DNA of 10,473 nt from contig JABEUT010000018.1 in NCBI GenBank assembly GCA_013044305.1, forward strand, positions 1-10,473, read 5' to 3'. Positions 1-8,071 of the stretch are shown here, one piece after another (position 1 is the stretch's first letter; each line of letters begins with the position of its first letter). The position numbers and the translations under genes are program-made. The notes under the pieces were generated by a model that was not told the origin of the DNA, ran no database searches, and worked only from the letters and a program-made list of their open reading frames with translations. The stretch is from Bacteroidia bacterium. Lineage in GTDB: Bacteria > Bacteroidota > Bacteroidia > JABEUT01.

Positions 1-61
1 CAATAATGTATCTTTATCTCTTGTTTTTCAGAGATACCCAAAAACTTCAAATTATTTACTT

Positions 62-2050
62 ATGAGAAAAAGGGCTATTGCAACAGGAATTGGTCTTCTA
101 TTTATTGCCTTGTCAGGCAATATTTTCGCGCAGATGAACCTCCAGAATCTGCTGAACCTTGCACAACCTCCGTCAGGAAACCATATCCGGGCGGCTGCCT
201 GCCCGGCGAGCAACGGATTTTCCCCGCATATATCGCAATTCTTCAGGTGGCAGAAAAACTGCAAGTCCTTTTCTCCTGATGTGAAGGCGCGGCATGGTTT
301 GAAACGGGCAGGCACATACCCCGATACTTTGATTGTGGGAGCAGCACCTTATGATACTCTTACCATTACAGGAACACTAATACATAACGGTCCGATATTC
401 GTTGTTTTGAACGGGCTGCTGATTATAAAAAATGCCAACCTCACCAACCTGGGCGATATGGATGTGTTCAACAACGGCAAAGTGGTGATTGACTCTTCCA
501 CCGTTTCATTCCCTCAAAGTTATTTTTACCAGCGCTCGCTTATGCTCTTGAACAAGGCTGCGGTAAATATCAGCAATTCCACGTTAAGCTATGGCGGGCT
601 GTCTCACAACTGGCTGGTAACTGACACGGCTTCGCTTACGGTGTTTAATGTAAAGGAAAACGACTGGGCCACAACAGGCCTGTCAAGTCACGGCTCCATA
701 AATATAAGCCATACTTCGGAAGTCGGCGAAATCATCATAGACGATTATACCACGCTGAACCTGCACCATGTAAGCACCGCCCTGCTGTGGCATCACATAC
801 CCGACAGCGCTGTTATCAACTGGTCGTTTGGCAGGCACGATACCGCTTATGGCTACCTTTTCAATAATGCACAGGCAGGGGTAAGGGGTGTGGAATACAA
901 CGTTACTGCCGATTCGGTGTTCAATGTTATGTGGGCTTTGATGCCCTCGTCTGGTTCCAGTATCAGCGTTACCAATTCAAAGATAAGGGCCATAGGGGCA
1001 TGGTTTGATAAGCCCGCCGATTCGGTGGGTGTGTCGGGTATTACCGACAATGCAAATTATTCAAACTTCACCGCCCCGCTGTCCGACCGTACCCTTACCT
1101 TTACCAACTGTACCGTGCAAACCTGGAGTTTTTATGTGTTTCACAAATCGGTTATCAACGTTACCGGCTGCATAGCCGGCGAGATAGGTGCGGAAAACTC
1201 ATCAAGGATATATGGCTCCGATTATGTAGTGGACGGATCGGGCGGTTATCACTGGACCACCGATACGTCGGTTGCCTTTACCGGCAATGCAACGGTGTAC
1301 AGTTTTGTGCGAAGTGAGAAGAACAGTATTTTTCTGTTTGCCTACGGCAATATAGGTAATTCAGGCGGGGCCTCTGCCATTGACAAGTCGCTGCTCATAG
1401 TAGTACAAAGCCTGCTGCCTTCCGACCCAACGGCCACAGCAGGGAGCGCTGCCGAATTCGATAACATCAACCAGCCCGGTATGCTCTTTGCCGATTCCAT
1501 AGCCCCTGTTTACGGTTCATCGTGGATACACCGTGGTCCAACAAGCAACTGGATGTATTTTAAAAACTGGCAGCTCTTTTATCACTCCGCCGACAGCTCC
1601 AACTGGATACCCATAACCGCCCCCGATACCAACCCGGTAAGCAACAGCCTGCTTGCCAACTGGAATACACACTCGCTTGTAAGCGGAAGCTATGATCTCG
1701 ATCTGCGGCTTACGGATACCTGGAACAATAAAACCGACGCGGTGATCGCTGTTACCTTATACCCCGCCATTCTGGGTATAAAGGAGGCATCGGTCCTGAA
1801 CCATATTGCCTTATACCCGAATCCGGCGCAGGATGTGCTGAATATTGGTATCACCTCTCCGGTAAATCAGAATGTGGCAGTGGAACTGGATGATATTTCG
1901 GGTAAATGCGTGCTGACTAAACCCTGTACTCTGATTTCGGGGAATAACCTGATCAGGCTGAACACAGCAGGCTTAAGCGAGGGGGCTTACATCTGCCGCA
2001 TAATTACACCGCATGGCGTTGCTACGCGCCATATAAGTGTAGTCAGGTAA
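62..2050 (+). CDS. Secreted T9SS-sorted beta-helix-like surface protein
   Basis: This 662-residue protein is predicted to be exported and then sent to the cell surface or medium by the type IX secretion system. Residues 1-24 form a clean signal peptide: basic MRKR, a hydrophobic core, then a cut after a final FAQ or just before the Gln. Residues 581-662 are a type A T9SS sorting domain, recognised by YPNP at 585-588, the following DVLNI strand, the DISGK turn and the LSEGAYICRI strand near the end. From about residue 88 to 440 there are many short beta-strand units rich in Asn, Ser, Thr and Val (for example SINISHTS and AVNISNST), which suggest a parallel beta-helix or similar stacked fold. 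I see no catalytic motif, carbohydrate-binding signature or peptidase residues, so function is unknown; adhesin or polysaccharide-binding roles are guesses. It appears monocistronic. The start is supported by the signal peptide. The sorting domain call is firm, the fold call moderate. Confidence 0.88.
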   Translation: MRKRAIATGIGLLFIALSGNIFAQMNLQNLLNLAQPPSGNHIRAAACPASNGFSPHISQFFRWQKNCKSFSPDVKARHGLKRAGTYPDTLIVGAAPYDTLTITGTLIHNGPIFVVLNGLLIIKNANLTNLGDMDVFNNGKVVIDSSTVSFPQSYFYQRSLMLLNKAAVNISNSTLSYGGLSHNWLVTDTASLTVFNVKENDWATTGLSSHGSINISHTSEVGEIIIDDYTTLNLHHVSTALLWHHIPDSAVINWSFGRHDTAYGYLFNNAQAGVRGVEYNVTADSVFNVMWALMPSSGSSISVTNSKIRAIGAWFDKPADSVGVSGITDNANYSNFTAPLSDRTLTFTNCTVQTWSFYVFHKSVINVTGCIAGEIGAENSSRIYGSDYVVDGSGGYHWTTDTSVAFTGNATVYSFVRSEKNSIFLFAYGNIGNSGGASAIDKSLLIVVQSLLPSDPTATAGSAAEFDNINQPGMLFADSIAPVYGSSWIHRGPTSNWMYFKNWQLFYHSADSSNWIPITAPDTNPVSNSLLANWNTHSLVSGSYDLDLRLTDTWNNKTDAVIAVTLYPAILGIKEASVLNHIALYPNPAQDVLNIGITSPVNQNVAVELDDISGKCVLTKPCTLISGNNLIRLNTAGLSEGAYICRIITPHGVATRHISVVR

Positions 2051-2142
2051 TTGCAGGCAGGCGGCACTGTGCAAAATTGATTAGCAAATTTTCAGCGATT
2101 TTCTATTTGCCTTAGTCTTGATTATAAATTATCCTCTGGTTA

Positions 2143-2937
2143 ATGGAAATTCTTAAAACACCCTGGAAAGATGTGCTGCTCGAATTGGTCGCGCAGTCGA
2201 AGAAATCGATCAAGATTACCTCTCCATTCATTAAGGATGACATTTGTTCGGAGGTATTGTCTGCAAAGAAAAGCCATTCAAAATTTGAGTTAATCACCGC
2301 AATCAATTTGAATAATATATATTCGGGTTCTCTCGATATTGATGCTGTGGAAAGAATCATCAATCATAAAGGGATTGTAAGGCACTATCAGAAACTTCAC
2401 TCCAAAATTTATCTTTTTGATGATTCGAAGGTTATCATCACCTCCGGCAACCTAACCAGAGGGGGATTGATAAATAATTTTGAGTATGGGATATTTTCCG
2501 ACGATGAACGATTGGTTTCTATGGTGTCAGCAGATTTCAATTCAATTTCGAAAAGTGAAAAGACGGGAACGATTACGAGTGCTGATATTGTGACTGTAAA
2601 TAAACTGTTATCTCACATTCCGGAAATAGAAGCAAAAAAACTACCGAAGTTTAAAATTAAAAATCCTTTAAAAATTAATGACATTATAGAAATTCCACAA
2701 GCTGCGGTATATGAGTCCTTAAAGGGATGGAAACTTCATGTTTTCAAAAGTTTGAACAATCTTTCCGGCACCGAATTCACTTTAAAGGATATTTATGCTT
2801 TTGAAAAATCCCTATCACAGCTTTATCCTGATAATTATAATGTAAAAGATAAAATCAGGCAGCAGCTACAAAAGTTAAGGGATATCGGACTGATTGAATT
2901 TAAAGGAAACGGAAGATATAAGCGACTTTGGCATTAA
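2143..2937 (+). CDS. PLD-family nuclease fused to DpnI-type winged helix (candidate restriction endonuclease)
   Basis: This 264-residue cytoplasmic protein has two domains. Residues 1 to about 150 form a phospholipase D-type nuclease domain with one HxKx4D motif (H86, K88, D93), followed by the SGN triplet at 101-103 and a conserved Glu at 114 (NNFEYG). One HKD motif per chain is typical of bacterial PLD nucleases such as Nuc, BfiI and NgoFVII-like enzymes, which dimerise to build one active site. Residues 195-264 match the winged helix at the C-terminus of DpnI and Dam-replacing proteins: GW at 195-196, FTLKDIYAFEKSL at 212-224, then DKIRQQLQKLRDIGLIEF and GNGRY. In DpnI this domain reads methylated GATC. 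I infer a Type II or methylation-dependent restriction enzyme. No methyltransferase, helicase or transposase lies beside it. Base composition is about 31% GC in five 60-base lines counted, against 40-55% in flanking genes, which suggests horizontal transfer. A DNA-binding regulator or repair nuclease is an alternative. Domain calls are strong; biological role is inference. Confidence 0.85.
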   Translation: MEILKTPWKDVLLELVAQSKKSIKITSPFIKDDICSEVLSAKKSHSKFELITAINLNNIYSGSLDIDAVERIINHKGIVRHYQKLHSKIYLFDDSKVIITSGNLTRGGLINNFEYGIFSDDERLVSMVSADFNSISKSEKTGTITSADIVTVNKLLSHIPEIEAKKLPKFKIKNPLKINDIIEIPQAAVYESLKGWKLHVFKSLNNLSGTEFTLKDIYAFEKSLSQLYPDNYNVKDKIRQQLQKLRDIGLIEFKGNGRYKRLWH

Positions 2938-3015
2938 TTATTTATTTGAAGTTCCTGCAGGCTGCCCATACCCGGTATCCCAGCATCACGAAGGCGGATA
3001 AGTCGAAAATAATCC

Positions 3016-4734
3016 CTAAAATGTAAGCCGCACTCCTACCATTGCATTAAAGCCCTGTGTAGGATAATTCAGCCAGCGCTGGTATTGTATGTTGGCAAGG
3101 TTGTTCAGGTTCAGAAAAATGGTAAGGAAGTTGTTGTGGTGGTAGTCAACCCCTATGTTCAGGTCGGGATAGGCATTATCAAGCACTGAATTGACGGTGG
3201 TAATGCCATTTACCATTACCGGCGATGGTGCATACTGGGGGCCTAATACGAAAGCCTGCAGCTTCAGTGTCCATTTTTTACGTATGGTATATTGTCCGAG
3301 CAGGTTGGCTACAAAGTCGGGGTGGTACCATACATGCTTCTGCGAATCGGCGTTATACACATAGTAATCGGCTCCGAGAACAAAGTTCCAATCCTTTTTT
3401 GCTTTGTAATCCACATCGCCGTGTATGTCCAGTTCCCTTACATTGTCGTACACCACCATGAACCTGTTCATCAGCGGTTCATTAATGTTGGTCATAAATA
3501 AGGGCATGTTGTCAATGATACTTTGTGCGCCGCTAAGGTTATAGGTAAGGTTATTGGTAATGGTTCCCGACAGTCCTCCGTAAAGGTGTATTTTGGTGAA
3601 AGTGTATTTTTTATCGGAGGTGTCCTGCATAAAGGGGTTCATTCCGGCAAGCATTTCATAACTGTTGTATGTTTTGTCTCCGTCGGCGCCTGCATAAAGC
3701 ATCACCGCGTCGTGGGCTATGTGGTACCTTGCCAAAAAATCGGGATAAAGATTGACACCGTTCTGAATATCGTAGAATAATTTTAACCCGAGGCGTGCGT
3801 CCCAGGTTTTGCCGCTGCCTGTAAAATAGGGGTTGAATTTAAAATTCCAGGTGTTGGTATTGCCCTGCAGGCTGTTGTCGTCGTAGTAATCGGCTGATGC
3901 CTTCACGTCAATGCGCTGTTCATCGAAGTACGAGTAGGCATGGGCTTTCAGGTTAACTATATTTTCGGCGGCACGGTAGGTGGACGAGGTAAGAACATTG
4001 GTAAAGTTATTATAGGCTGCGTACAGGTTGTGGTTCAATCCGGAAGAATCTTTGTAATTGCTTTTGTAATCTACAGCCACAGCGGTTTTATTATAGTTTA
4101 CCCGTGTGGAGTCGTTGTTATTAATCACATCGGCGCTTCTGTTGTAACCGAAGTCGTGCACGATCTGGTTGTCGAAATCGGCCTGTGCGTAAAGGGTATG
4201 TTTAGGCAAAAAGGTTTCGCCGTAAATATTGATATCGTTGTAGGCAAAGCCGCTGAAAGCATTGTTATCGGCCAGGTCCTGCGACGAAAAATGATTCAGG
4301 TGTATGCCATAGTCGAAGTTCCGCGAGCGCAGGGAGTTAAAAAAATATTCGCCGTACAGGGTATTGTAATTGCCTATACCGCCCATAAAACAGGAACGCT
4401 GTAACTTATCAAGCGGTTCGCCCCTCATATACATTGCATCGAGCGATGAAGGATAGAACTGGGTAGGGTAGCGCGCGTTTATCAGGTTATTGTAATCGGC
4501 CTGCTTTTTTACTTTCCGCGTTGTATCGGTAGCCGGATTGTCATTTAGTTTTACGGCATCGCTTATTACAGGCTTAAAACTGTTCACCACGTTGAATTGC
4601 ACTGTGTCTATTTTCTGCACCTGTGCAAACGAAATTGATGCCTGAAGACATAACGCCAGCAGGCAGATCTGTGCCGGCAGGTATGCAGCACCTATCATGT
4701 TACAGCGCAGTAGTTTATTTGAACAGCTTATCAT
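3016..4734 (-). CDS. Outer-membrane beta-barrel protein, TonB-receptor-like but plugless, partner of the TPR protein
   Basis: The 572-residue product has a signal peptide of about 38 residues ending SISFAQ. Starting at 4734 keeps the basic n-region (K7, R10); the alternative Met at residue 13 would lose it, so I prefer 4734. After a short periplasmic segment containing FKPVISDAVKLNDNP, the chain is a series of amphipathic, aromatic-rich strands (about residues 110-572), ending in NLNNLANIQYQ, a YPTQGF turn and the terminal GVRLTF. The last Phe is the usual C-terminal signal for barrel insertion, so the gene looks complete. The C-terminal strands resemble TonB-dependent receptors, but no plug domain, TonB box or carboxypeptidase-like N-terminal domain is visible. 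Its ATG lies 20 bases inside the end of the TPR gene, so translation is probably coupled. I know this barrel family beside a large TPR protein from Bacteroidota genomes; its substrate is unknown to me. A TonB-independent envelope assembly or transport role is inference. Confidence 0.8.
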   Translation of the reverse strand: MISCSNKLLRCNMIGAAYLPAQICLLALCLQASISFAQVQKIDTVQFNVVNSFKPVISDAVKLNDNPATDTTRKVKKQADYNNLINARYPTQFYPSSLDAMYMRGEPLDKLQRSCFMGGIGNYNTLYGEYFFNSLRSRNFDYGIHLNHFSSQDLADNNAFSGFAYNDINIYGETFLPKHTLYAQADFDNQIVHDFGYNRSADVINNNDSTRVNYNKTAVAVDYKSNYKDSSGLNHNLYAAYNNFTNVLTSSTYRAAENIVNLKAHAYSYFDEQRIDVKASADYYDDNSLQGNTNTWNFKFNPYFTGSGKTWDARLGLKLFYDIQNGVNLYPDFLARYHIAHDAVMLYAGADGDKTYNSYEMLAGMNPFMQDTSDKKYTFTKIHLYGGLSGTITNNLTYNLSGAQSIIDNMPLFMTNINEPLMNRFMVVYDNVRELDIHGDVDYKAKKDWNFVLGADYYVYNADSQKHVWYHPDFVANLLGQYTIRKKWTLKLQAFVLGPQYAPSPVMVNGITTVNSVLDNAYPDLNIGVDYHHNNFLTIFLNLNNLANIQYQRWLNYPTQGFNAMVGVRLTF

Positions 4735-7700
4735 ATTCCGTTGTATCGTTGGTAAATGGAATGGTCATACGGGGGCTTACGGGCGGCTGCATGAGCGGTT
4801 TCTGACTTTCCTCTATCAGCTTAAGGCGGTTTTTGGCTTCATTAAGTATTGTTGTATCGGTTGTATTGTCAATTACTGTATTCAGCGTGTGTTTGGCTTC
4901 AAAAACGTCGTGGCTGTTCACATAATCGTCCGAGAGCAGCAGCAGCCCCTTTGCCATCCAGTAGGGATAAGAGGGCTCCTGGTTTATAAGGTCGAAAATT
5001 GTTTTTTCCGATCCGGCTATATCGGCTTTCAGGTATTGAATGTACGCCATATTGTATTTTGCCTCGGCTTCCATTTCGCTGTGGGTCATGCCGGAGGTTT
5101 TTCTGAAGTAAGCATAGGATGAGTCGTATTGCTCTTCTTTTAACAACGACTTGGCTATAATCATAGTAGCGGCAGCGTATTCCTCCGGCTGCATCAGGGC
5201 GGTTTTCAGCACGGTGTCCGCATTGAGCACGGCGGCGGCATACTGCTTCAGCCTGAAGGTGCAGTTCATTTTACCCACCCGTGCGGCGCTTCTGTCCAGA
5301 TCATATTGCGAGCTGGCGCCGAGCCTGGTATAATAATCAAGCGCCGCTGGATAGTCCTTTTTATCGTACGCCAGTTCCGCAGCTTTGGCCAGTGCCGATT
5401 CGGTGAAGAAACTTACAGGCATTTTTATAACCATTGCATAATCGGCCAGGGCGCTGTCTGTTTTCTTCTCCATATAATAGCATTCGCCGCGGTAATAATG
5501 CGCCTCGGCGGAGAATATGCCCGTGGGGAATCTGGCTATATAAGAACCGGCGGCAGCCAATGTCTGCGAATAGTTTTTATTTTCATACGCCGACTTTACT
5601 GTGGTAAATGTTGCCGAATCGAGAGCCGGCTGCGAGAGGTCGGCTCCTACCTGATGGAAGTAGTCCTGCATTTTTTGTATCTGGCCCTGACCGGTGTACA
5701 GCAGTTTGATATGTGCGAGGGCTTCGGCCCCTTCGGGCGAATTGCGGTTGCGGCTCACCACATCCTGCCATGCTTTAAGGGCTTTATCCGACTGGTTCAG
5801 GTTATAATATATCTGCCCCTGCTGCAACAGGCACCTTGTAATGTCGGGGCTTTGGGGATATGAATCTATAAGCTGCTGGTAGGTATCGAGCGCCTGCTGC
5901 GGGTGGTTGCCTGTGGCATAGCAGTCGGCAAGCTGGAGCATAGCTTCCTGCCTGTAGCTGCTCTTAGGGTACTGTTTCATAAACTGTTCAAGGGTGCTTA
6001 TCTTTTCATCAGGCTTATGCAACACGCCAAGCGCCAGCGCTTTCTGGTAGGCGGCATAATCCATATCATATGTGTTCAGTTCTATGCACTGGTCATAGTA
6101 TGGAATTGCCGAGGTATAATCCCGCTGAATAAAGTAGCAGTCTCCCGCGCGGTTGCAGGCATCGCTCAACCGTTTTTTGTCGGCAGTTTCAGCAAGGGCG
6201 TATTTTCTGAAATAAAGGCAGGAGTAGTCGTAATCTTTAGTATTGAAGTAGGAATACCCTATTCCATAATCGGCCTTGTTGTATTCAGGCGTTCCGAAAG
6301 CTTCGGGCTGCACCATGAACAGTTTATATGCGTCTACGGCGTCGCTGTATTTCTTTTGCCTGTATAGGGCTTCGGCTTTCCAATAATATGCCAGCAGATC
6401 GAGCTTCTGGTCGAAATTGTATTTCAGCGACTTGTTGAAATAATCAATCGCCTCGTCCATCTTTCCGTTGTTGAAAAGGTCCACCCCGCGGAAGTAAGTC
6501 AGTTTTTGGTAAACGGCCTGCAAGCCTGCATCCCAGTTCTGTATCTTTTCAAGTGAGCTTATTGCCGCCGCATAGTTTTTGGTTGACTGGTACAACTTGA
6601 CGAGATAACGGTATGCTTCATCCTTACGCGGAGAATTCGGGTAGTCGTGTATGTATTGGTTGAACGCCCTTATGGCTTCATCAAAGGGGTCGAAGGATAG
6701 TTCGTATGAGAGTTTGGCGTAATTAAAGAGCGCGTCCTGCTTCAGGTCGGGGAAAAAGTCCATTTTGCTTACCTCCCTGAAGGCGTTGGCTGCAAAAGTC
6801 TTGTTGCCTGTTTTCAGGTAGCATACCGCCAGGTAATAGTAAGCATTCTGACTCATGCTGTCGCCCGAATATACTGCTCCCTGAAACCACTGTATGGCGT
6901 CGGCATACCTGCCGGTGGTATAGTATGAAAAGGCGAGTTCGTACGACTCCTGCTTGCCCAGCGAATAGTCCCTGTCGGCGTCCCTGCCTGTTGCATTGCC
7001 CGATTTATTTATAAGCGAGGGCAATGTAACGCCTTTGGCATACATTTCGAAATAAGGTATAGCCTCCTTATATTGTTGCATTCGGTAATACGATTCGGCT
7101 ATTATCTTTATTATTTCCTCTGCATTCAGCATCGGGGGCTTTATCAGCGACGAGTCGGCGAGCGGTACGGCAAACTTCACGGCTTTGTCATAATCGCCTT
7201 CGAGATAGTAAAGTTCGGTAACATAATAGGGCACCGATTTTCCGAAATGGGCATCATGCAGGAGGGTAAGAAAACCGTTCACCGCCGTCTGGTAGTTTTT
7301 CTGCCGGTATGCTATGTAGCTGTAATAATACATGGCTTCGGTAGAGTATTTGCTGCGCGTATCCTTCACCTCTGCAAAATCGTATTTGGCGCTGTCGTAC
7401 AGGTTGTGGCTGAAGTAGCAATAGCCTCTCTTGAAATAAAATTCGTTCACCTCGGCGGTATCGAGGTATAACGGATCTACCTTAACATACCAGACAATGG
7501 CTTCCTTGAACCTTTGCTTGCGGTACATATAATTGCCCAGCAGAAAGTCCACTTTTTTCACCTGCGGGCTTTGCGGATGTATATGTATAAAATTAATCAT
7601 GCGCCTTTCGGCATCTTCATGGAACAGGTTCATGGCGCATTCCGCCGCATAAAAATCGGCGTTCACTTTTATTGCCGACTGGGTTTCATTTACACTTTCC

Positions 7701-7873
7701 GATACAAGGTCGAACAGGTGCCCTGCTGCGGAATACCTTTTGGCCTCCAGGAGTTCAACTGCCTTTGTGTATGAGGCCGACGGATTACAGTTAACAGGCG
7801 TTTGCTGGCTATATGCAAATGGCGCAAATGCAGTTATGGTAAGTAATATTATTTGGCTTACGGCGGGCTTCAA
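4715..7873 (-). CDS. Large periplasmic tetratricopeptide-repeat protein
   Basis: The product is almost entirely TPR-like helical repeats, roughly 18-20 units, such as AMYYYSYIAYRQKNYQTAV, AYYWKAEALYRQKKYSDAV and AMLQLADCYATGNHPQQAL. Several units carry the YPxS linkers (DSYPQSPD, KQYPKSSY) common in BamD- and CpoB-like envelope TPR proteins. The reading frame is open to an ATG at 8017, but I propose TTG at 7873, giving about 1052 residues. From there MKPAVSQIILLTITAFAPF is a good signal peptide cut before Gln, while the 48 extra codons look non-coding, carry a perfect promoter box and run through the promoter region of the divergent gene. No lipobox or membrane segment follows, so it should be soluble in the periplasm or held by its partner. 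Its last 20 bases overlap the barrel gene, and the pair is probably one operon. A scaffold for protein-protein contacts at the outer membrane is the likely role; the exact process is unknown. The start codon is uncertain; the TPR call is firm. Confidence 0.85.
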   Translation of the reverse strand: MKPAVSQIILLTITAFAPFAYSQQTPVNCNPSASYTKAVELLEAKRYSAAGHLFDLVSESVNETQSAIKVNADFYAAECAMNLFHEDAERRMINFIHIHPQSPQVKKVDFLLGNYMYRKQRFKEAIVWYVKVDPLYLDTAEVNEFYFKRGYCYFSHNLYDSAKYDFAEVKDTRSKYSTEAMYYYSYIAYRQKNYQTAVNGFLTLLHDAHFGKSVPYYVTELYYLEGDYDKAVKFAVPLADSSLIKPPMLNAEEIIKIIAESYYRMQQYKEAIPYFEMYAKGVTLPSLINKSGNATGRDADRDYSLGKQESYELAFSYYTTGRYADAIQWFQGAVYSGDSMSQNAYYYLAVCYLKTGNKTFAANAFREVSKMDFFPDLKQDALFNYAKLSYELSFDPFDEAIRAFNQYIHDYPNSPRKDEAYRYLVKLYQSTKNYAAAISSLEKIQNWDAGLQAVYQKLTYFRGVDLFNNGKMDEAIDYFNKSLKYNFDQKLDLLAYYWKAEALYRQKKYSDAVDAYKLFMVQPEAFGTPEYNKADYGIGYSYFNTKDYDYSCLYFRKYALAETADKKRLSDACNRAGDCYFIQRDYTSAIPYYDQCIELNTYDMDYAAYQKALALGVLHKPDEKISTLEQFMKQYPKSSYRQEAMLQLADCYATGNHPQQALDTYQQLIDSYPQSPDITRCLLQQGQIYYNLNQSDKALKAWQDVVSRNRNSPEGAEALAHIKLLYTGQGQIQKMQDYFHQVGADLSQPALDSATFTTVKSAYENKNYSQTLAAAGSYIARFPTGIFSAEAHYYRGECYYMEKKTDSALADYAMVIKMPVSFFTESALAKAAELAYDKKDYPAALDYYTRLGASSQYDLDRSAARVGKMNCTFRLKQYAAAVLNADTVLKTALMQPEEYAAATMIIAKSLLKEEQYDSSYAYFRKTSGMTHSEMEAEAKYNMAYIQYLKADIAGSEKTIFDLINQEPSYPYWMAKGLLLLSDDYVNSHDVFEAKHTLNTVIDNTTDTTILNEAKNRLKLIEESQKPLMQPPVSPRMTIPFTNDTTEYDKLFK

Positions 7874-7906
7874 TGTAGAGTGTCGAATAAGAAATATTAT
7901 AGCTTG

Positions 7907-7914
7907 CAAAGTTA
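7907..7914 (-). promoter_or_regulatory. Candidate -7 box (TAACTTTG) for the TPR/barrel operon
   Basis: Read on the minus strand this is TAACTTTG, a perfect match to the Bacteroidota -7 consensus TAnnTTTG recognised by the primary sigma factor. The -33 TTTG is not convincing: only AATG is found, 18 bases upstream. The box sits 33 bases before the proposed TTG start at 7873, leaving a leader of about 25-30 bases. If used, it places the longer ATG start at 8017 upstream of transcription. The octamer has six fixed positions, so chance matches occur. Confidence 0.4.
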
Positions 7915-8063
7915 CTTGCCGCTGGTGGAGGGCATTGTAATGACAGGGAAAGTTTTCAACCTGACTCTGTTGATTAACTGAAATGAATGCAGGGAGATAT
8001 TTGCAGTGGCTCTTCATGCAGGATTGCCATTCGGAAATGGAACAGCGGTAGCCGAAAATACCT

Positions 8064-8071
8064 TACTTTTG
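8064..8071 (+). promoter_or_regulatory. Candidate -7 box (TACTTTTG) for the MORN-repeat gene
   Basis: TACTTTTG matches the Bacteroidota TAnnTTTG consensus at all fixed positions and lies 18 bases before the ATG at 8090, which would give a very short leader of about 10-12 bases. No good -33 TTTG is seen at the usual 19-21 base distance. Its position agrees with the start chosen from the signal peptide and excludes the upstream in-frame ATG at 8006. Confidence 0.4.

Noticed and set aside
9..16. TATCTTTA as a -7 box for the T9SS gene
   Set aside because: The final G of TAnnTTTG is missing and the -33 region falls outside the window, so support is too thin.
2073..2110. Possible terminator hairpin after the T9SS gene (GCAAAT at 2084-2089 pairing with ATTTGC at 2105-2110; AAAATT at 2073-2078 with AATTTT at 2087-2092)
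   Set aside because: Stems are only 6 bp and AT-rich, the two pairings are mutually exclusive, and no U-tract follows.
2104..2142. Promoter for the nuclease gene (TTTG at 2106-2109)
   Set aside because: No TAnnTTTG box lies at the right distance before the ATG at 2143, so I could not assign a promoter with confidence.
2052..2962. Direct repeat TGCAGGC at 2052-2058 and 2956-2962 flanking the nuclease gene, as a possible insertion footprint
   Set aside because: Seven bases is expected by chance over this distance, and similar strings recur elsewhere in the window; there are no terminal inverted repeats or transposase.
2968..2978. 11-bp palindrome ATACC-C-GGTAT between the nuclease and barrel genes
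   Set aside because: It is too short, with a one-base centre, for a terminator. It sits between convergent genes where an operator is unlikely, and one such match can arise by chance.
3940..4404. Open frame of 154 codons on the + strand inside the barrel gene
   Set aside because: It is antisense to a gene with an intact signal peptide and terminal Phe strand. The translation is Val/Ile/Gly-rich low-quality protein with no motif, typical of a shadow frame.
5306..5863. Open frame of 185 codons on the + strand inside the TPR gene, plus several similar shorter ones between 4697 and 7774
   Set aside because: All are antisense to clear TPR repeats on the other strand and show no domain, signal peptide or start context. 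They arise from the codon bias of the real gene.
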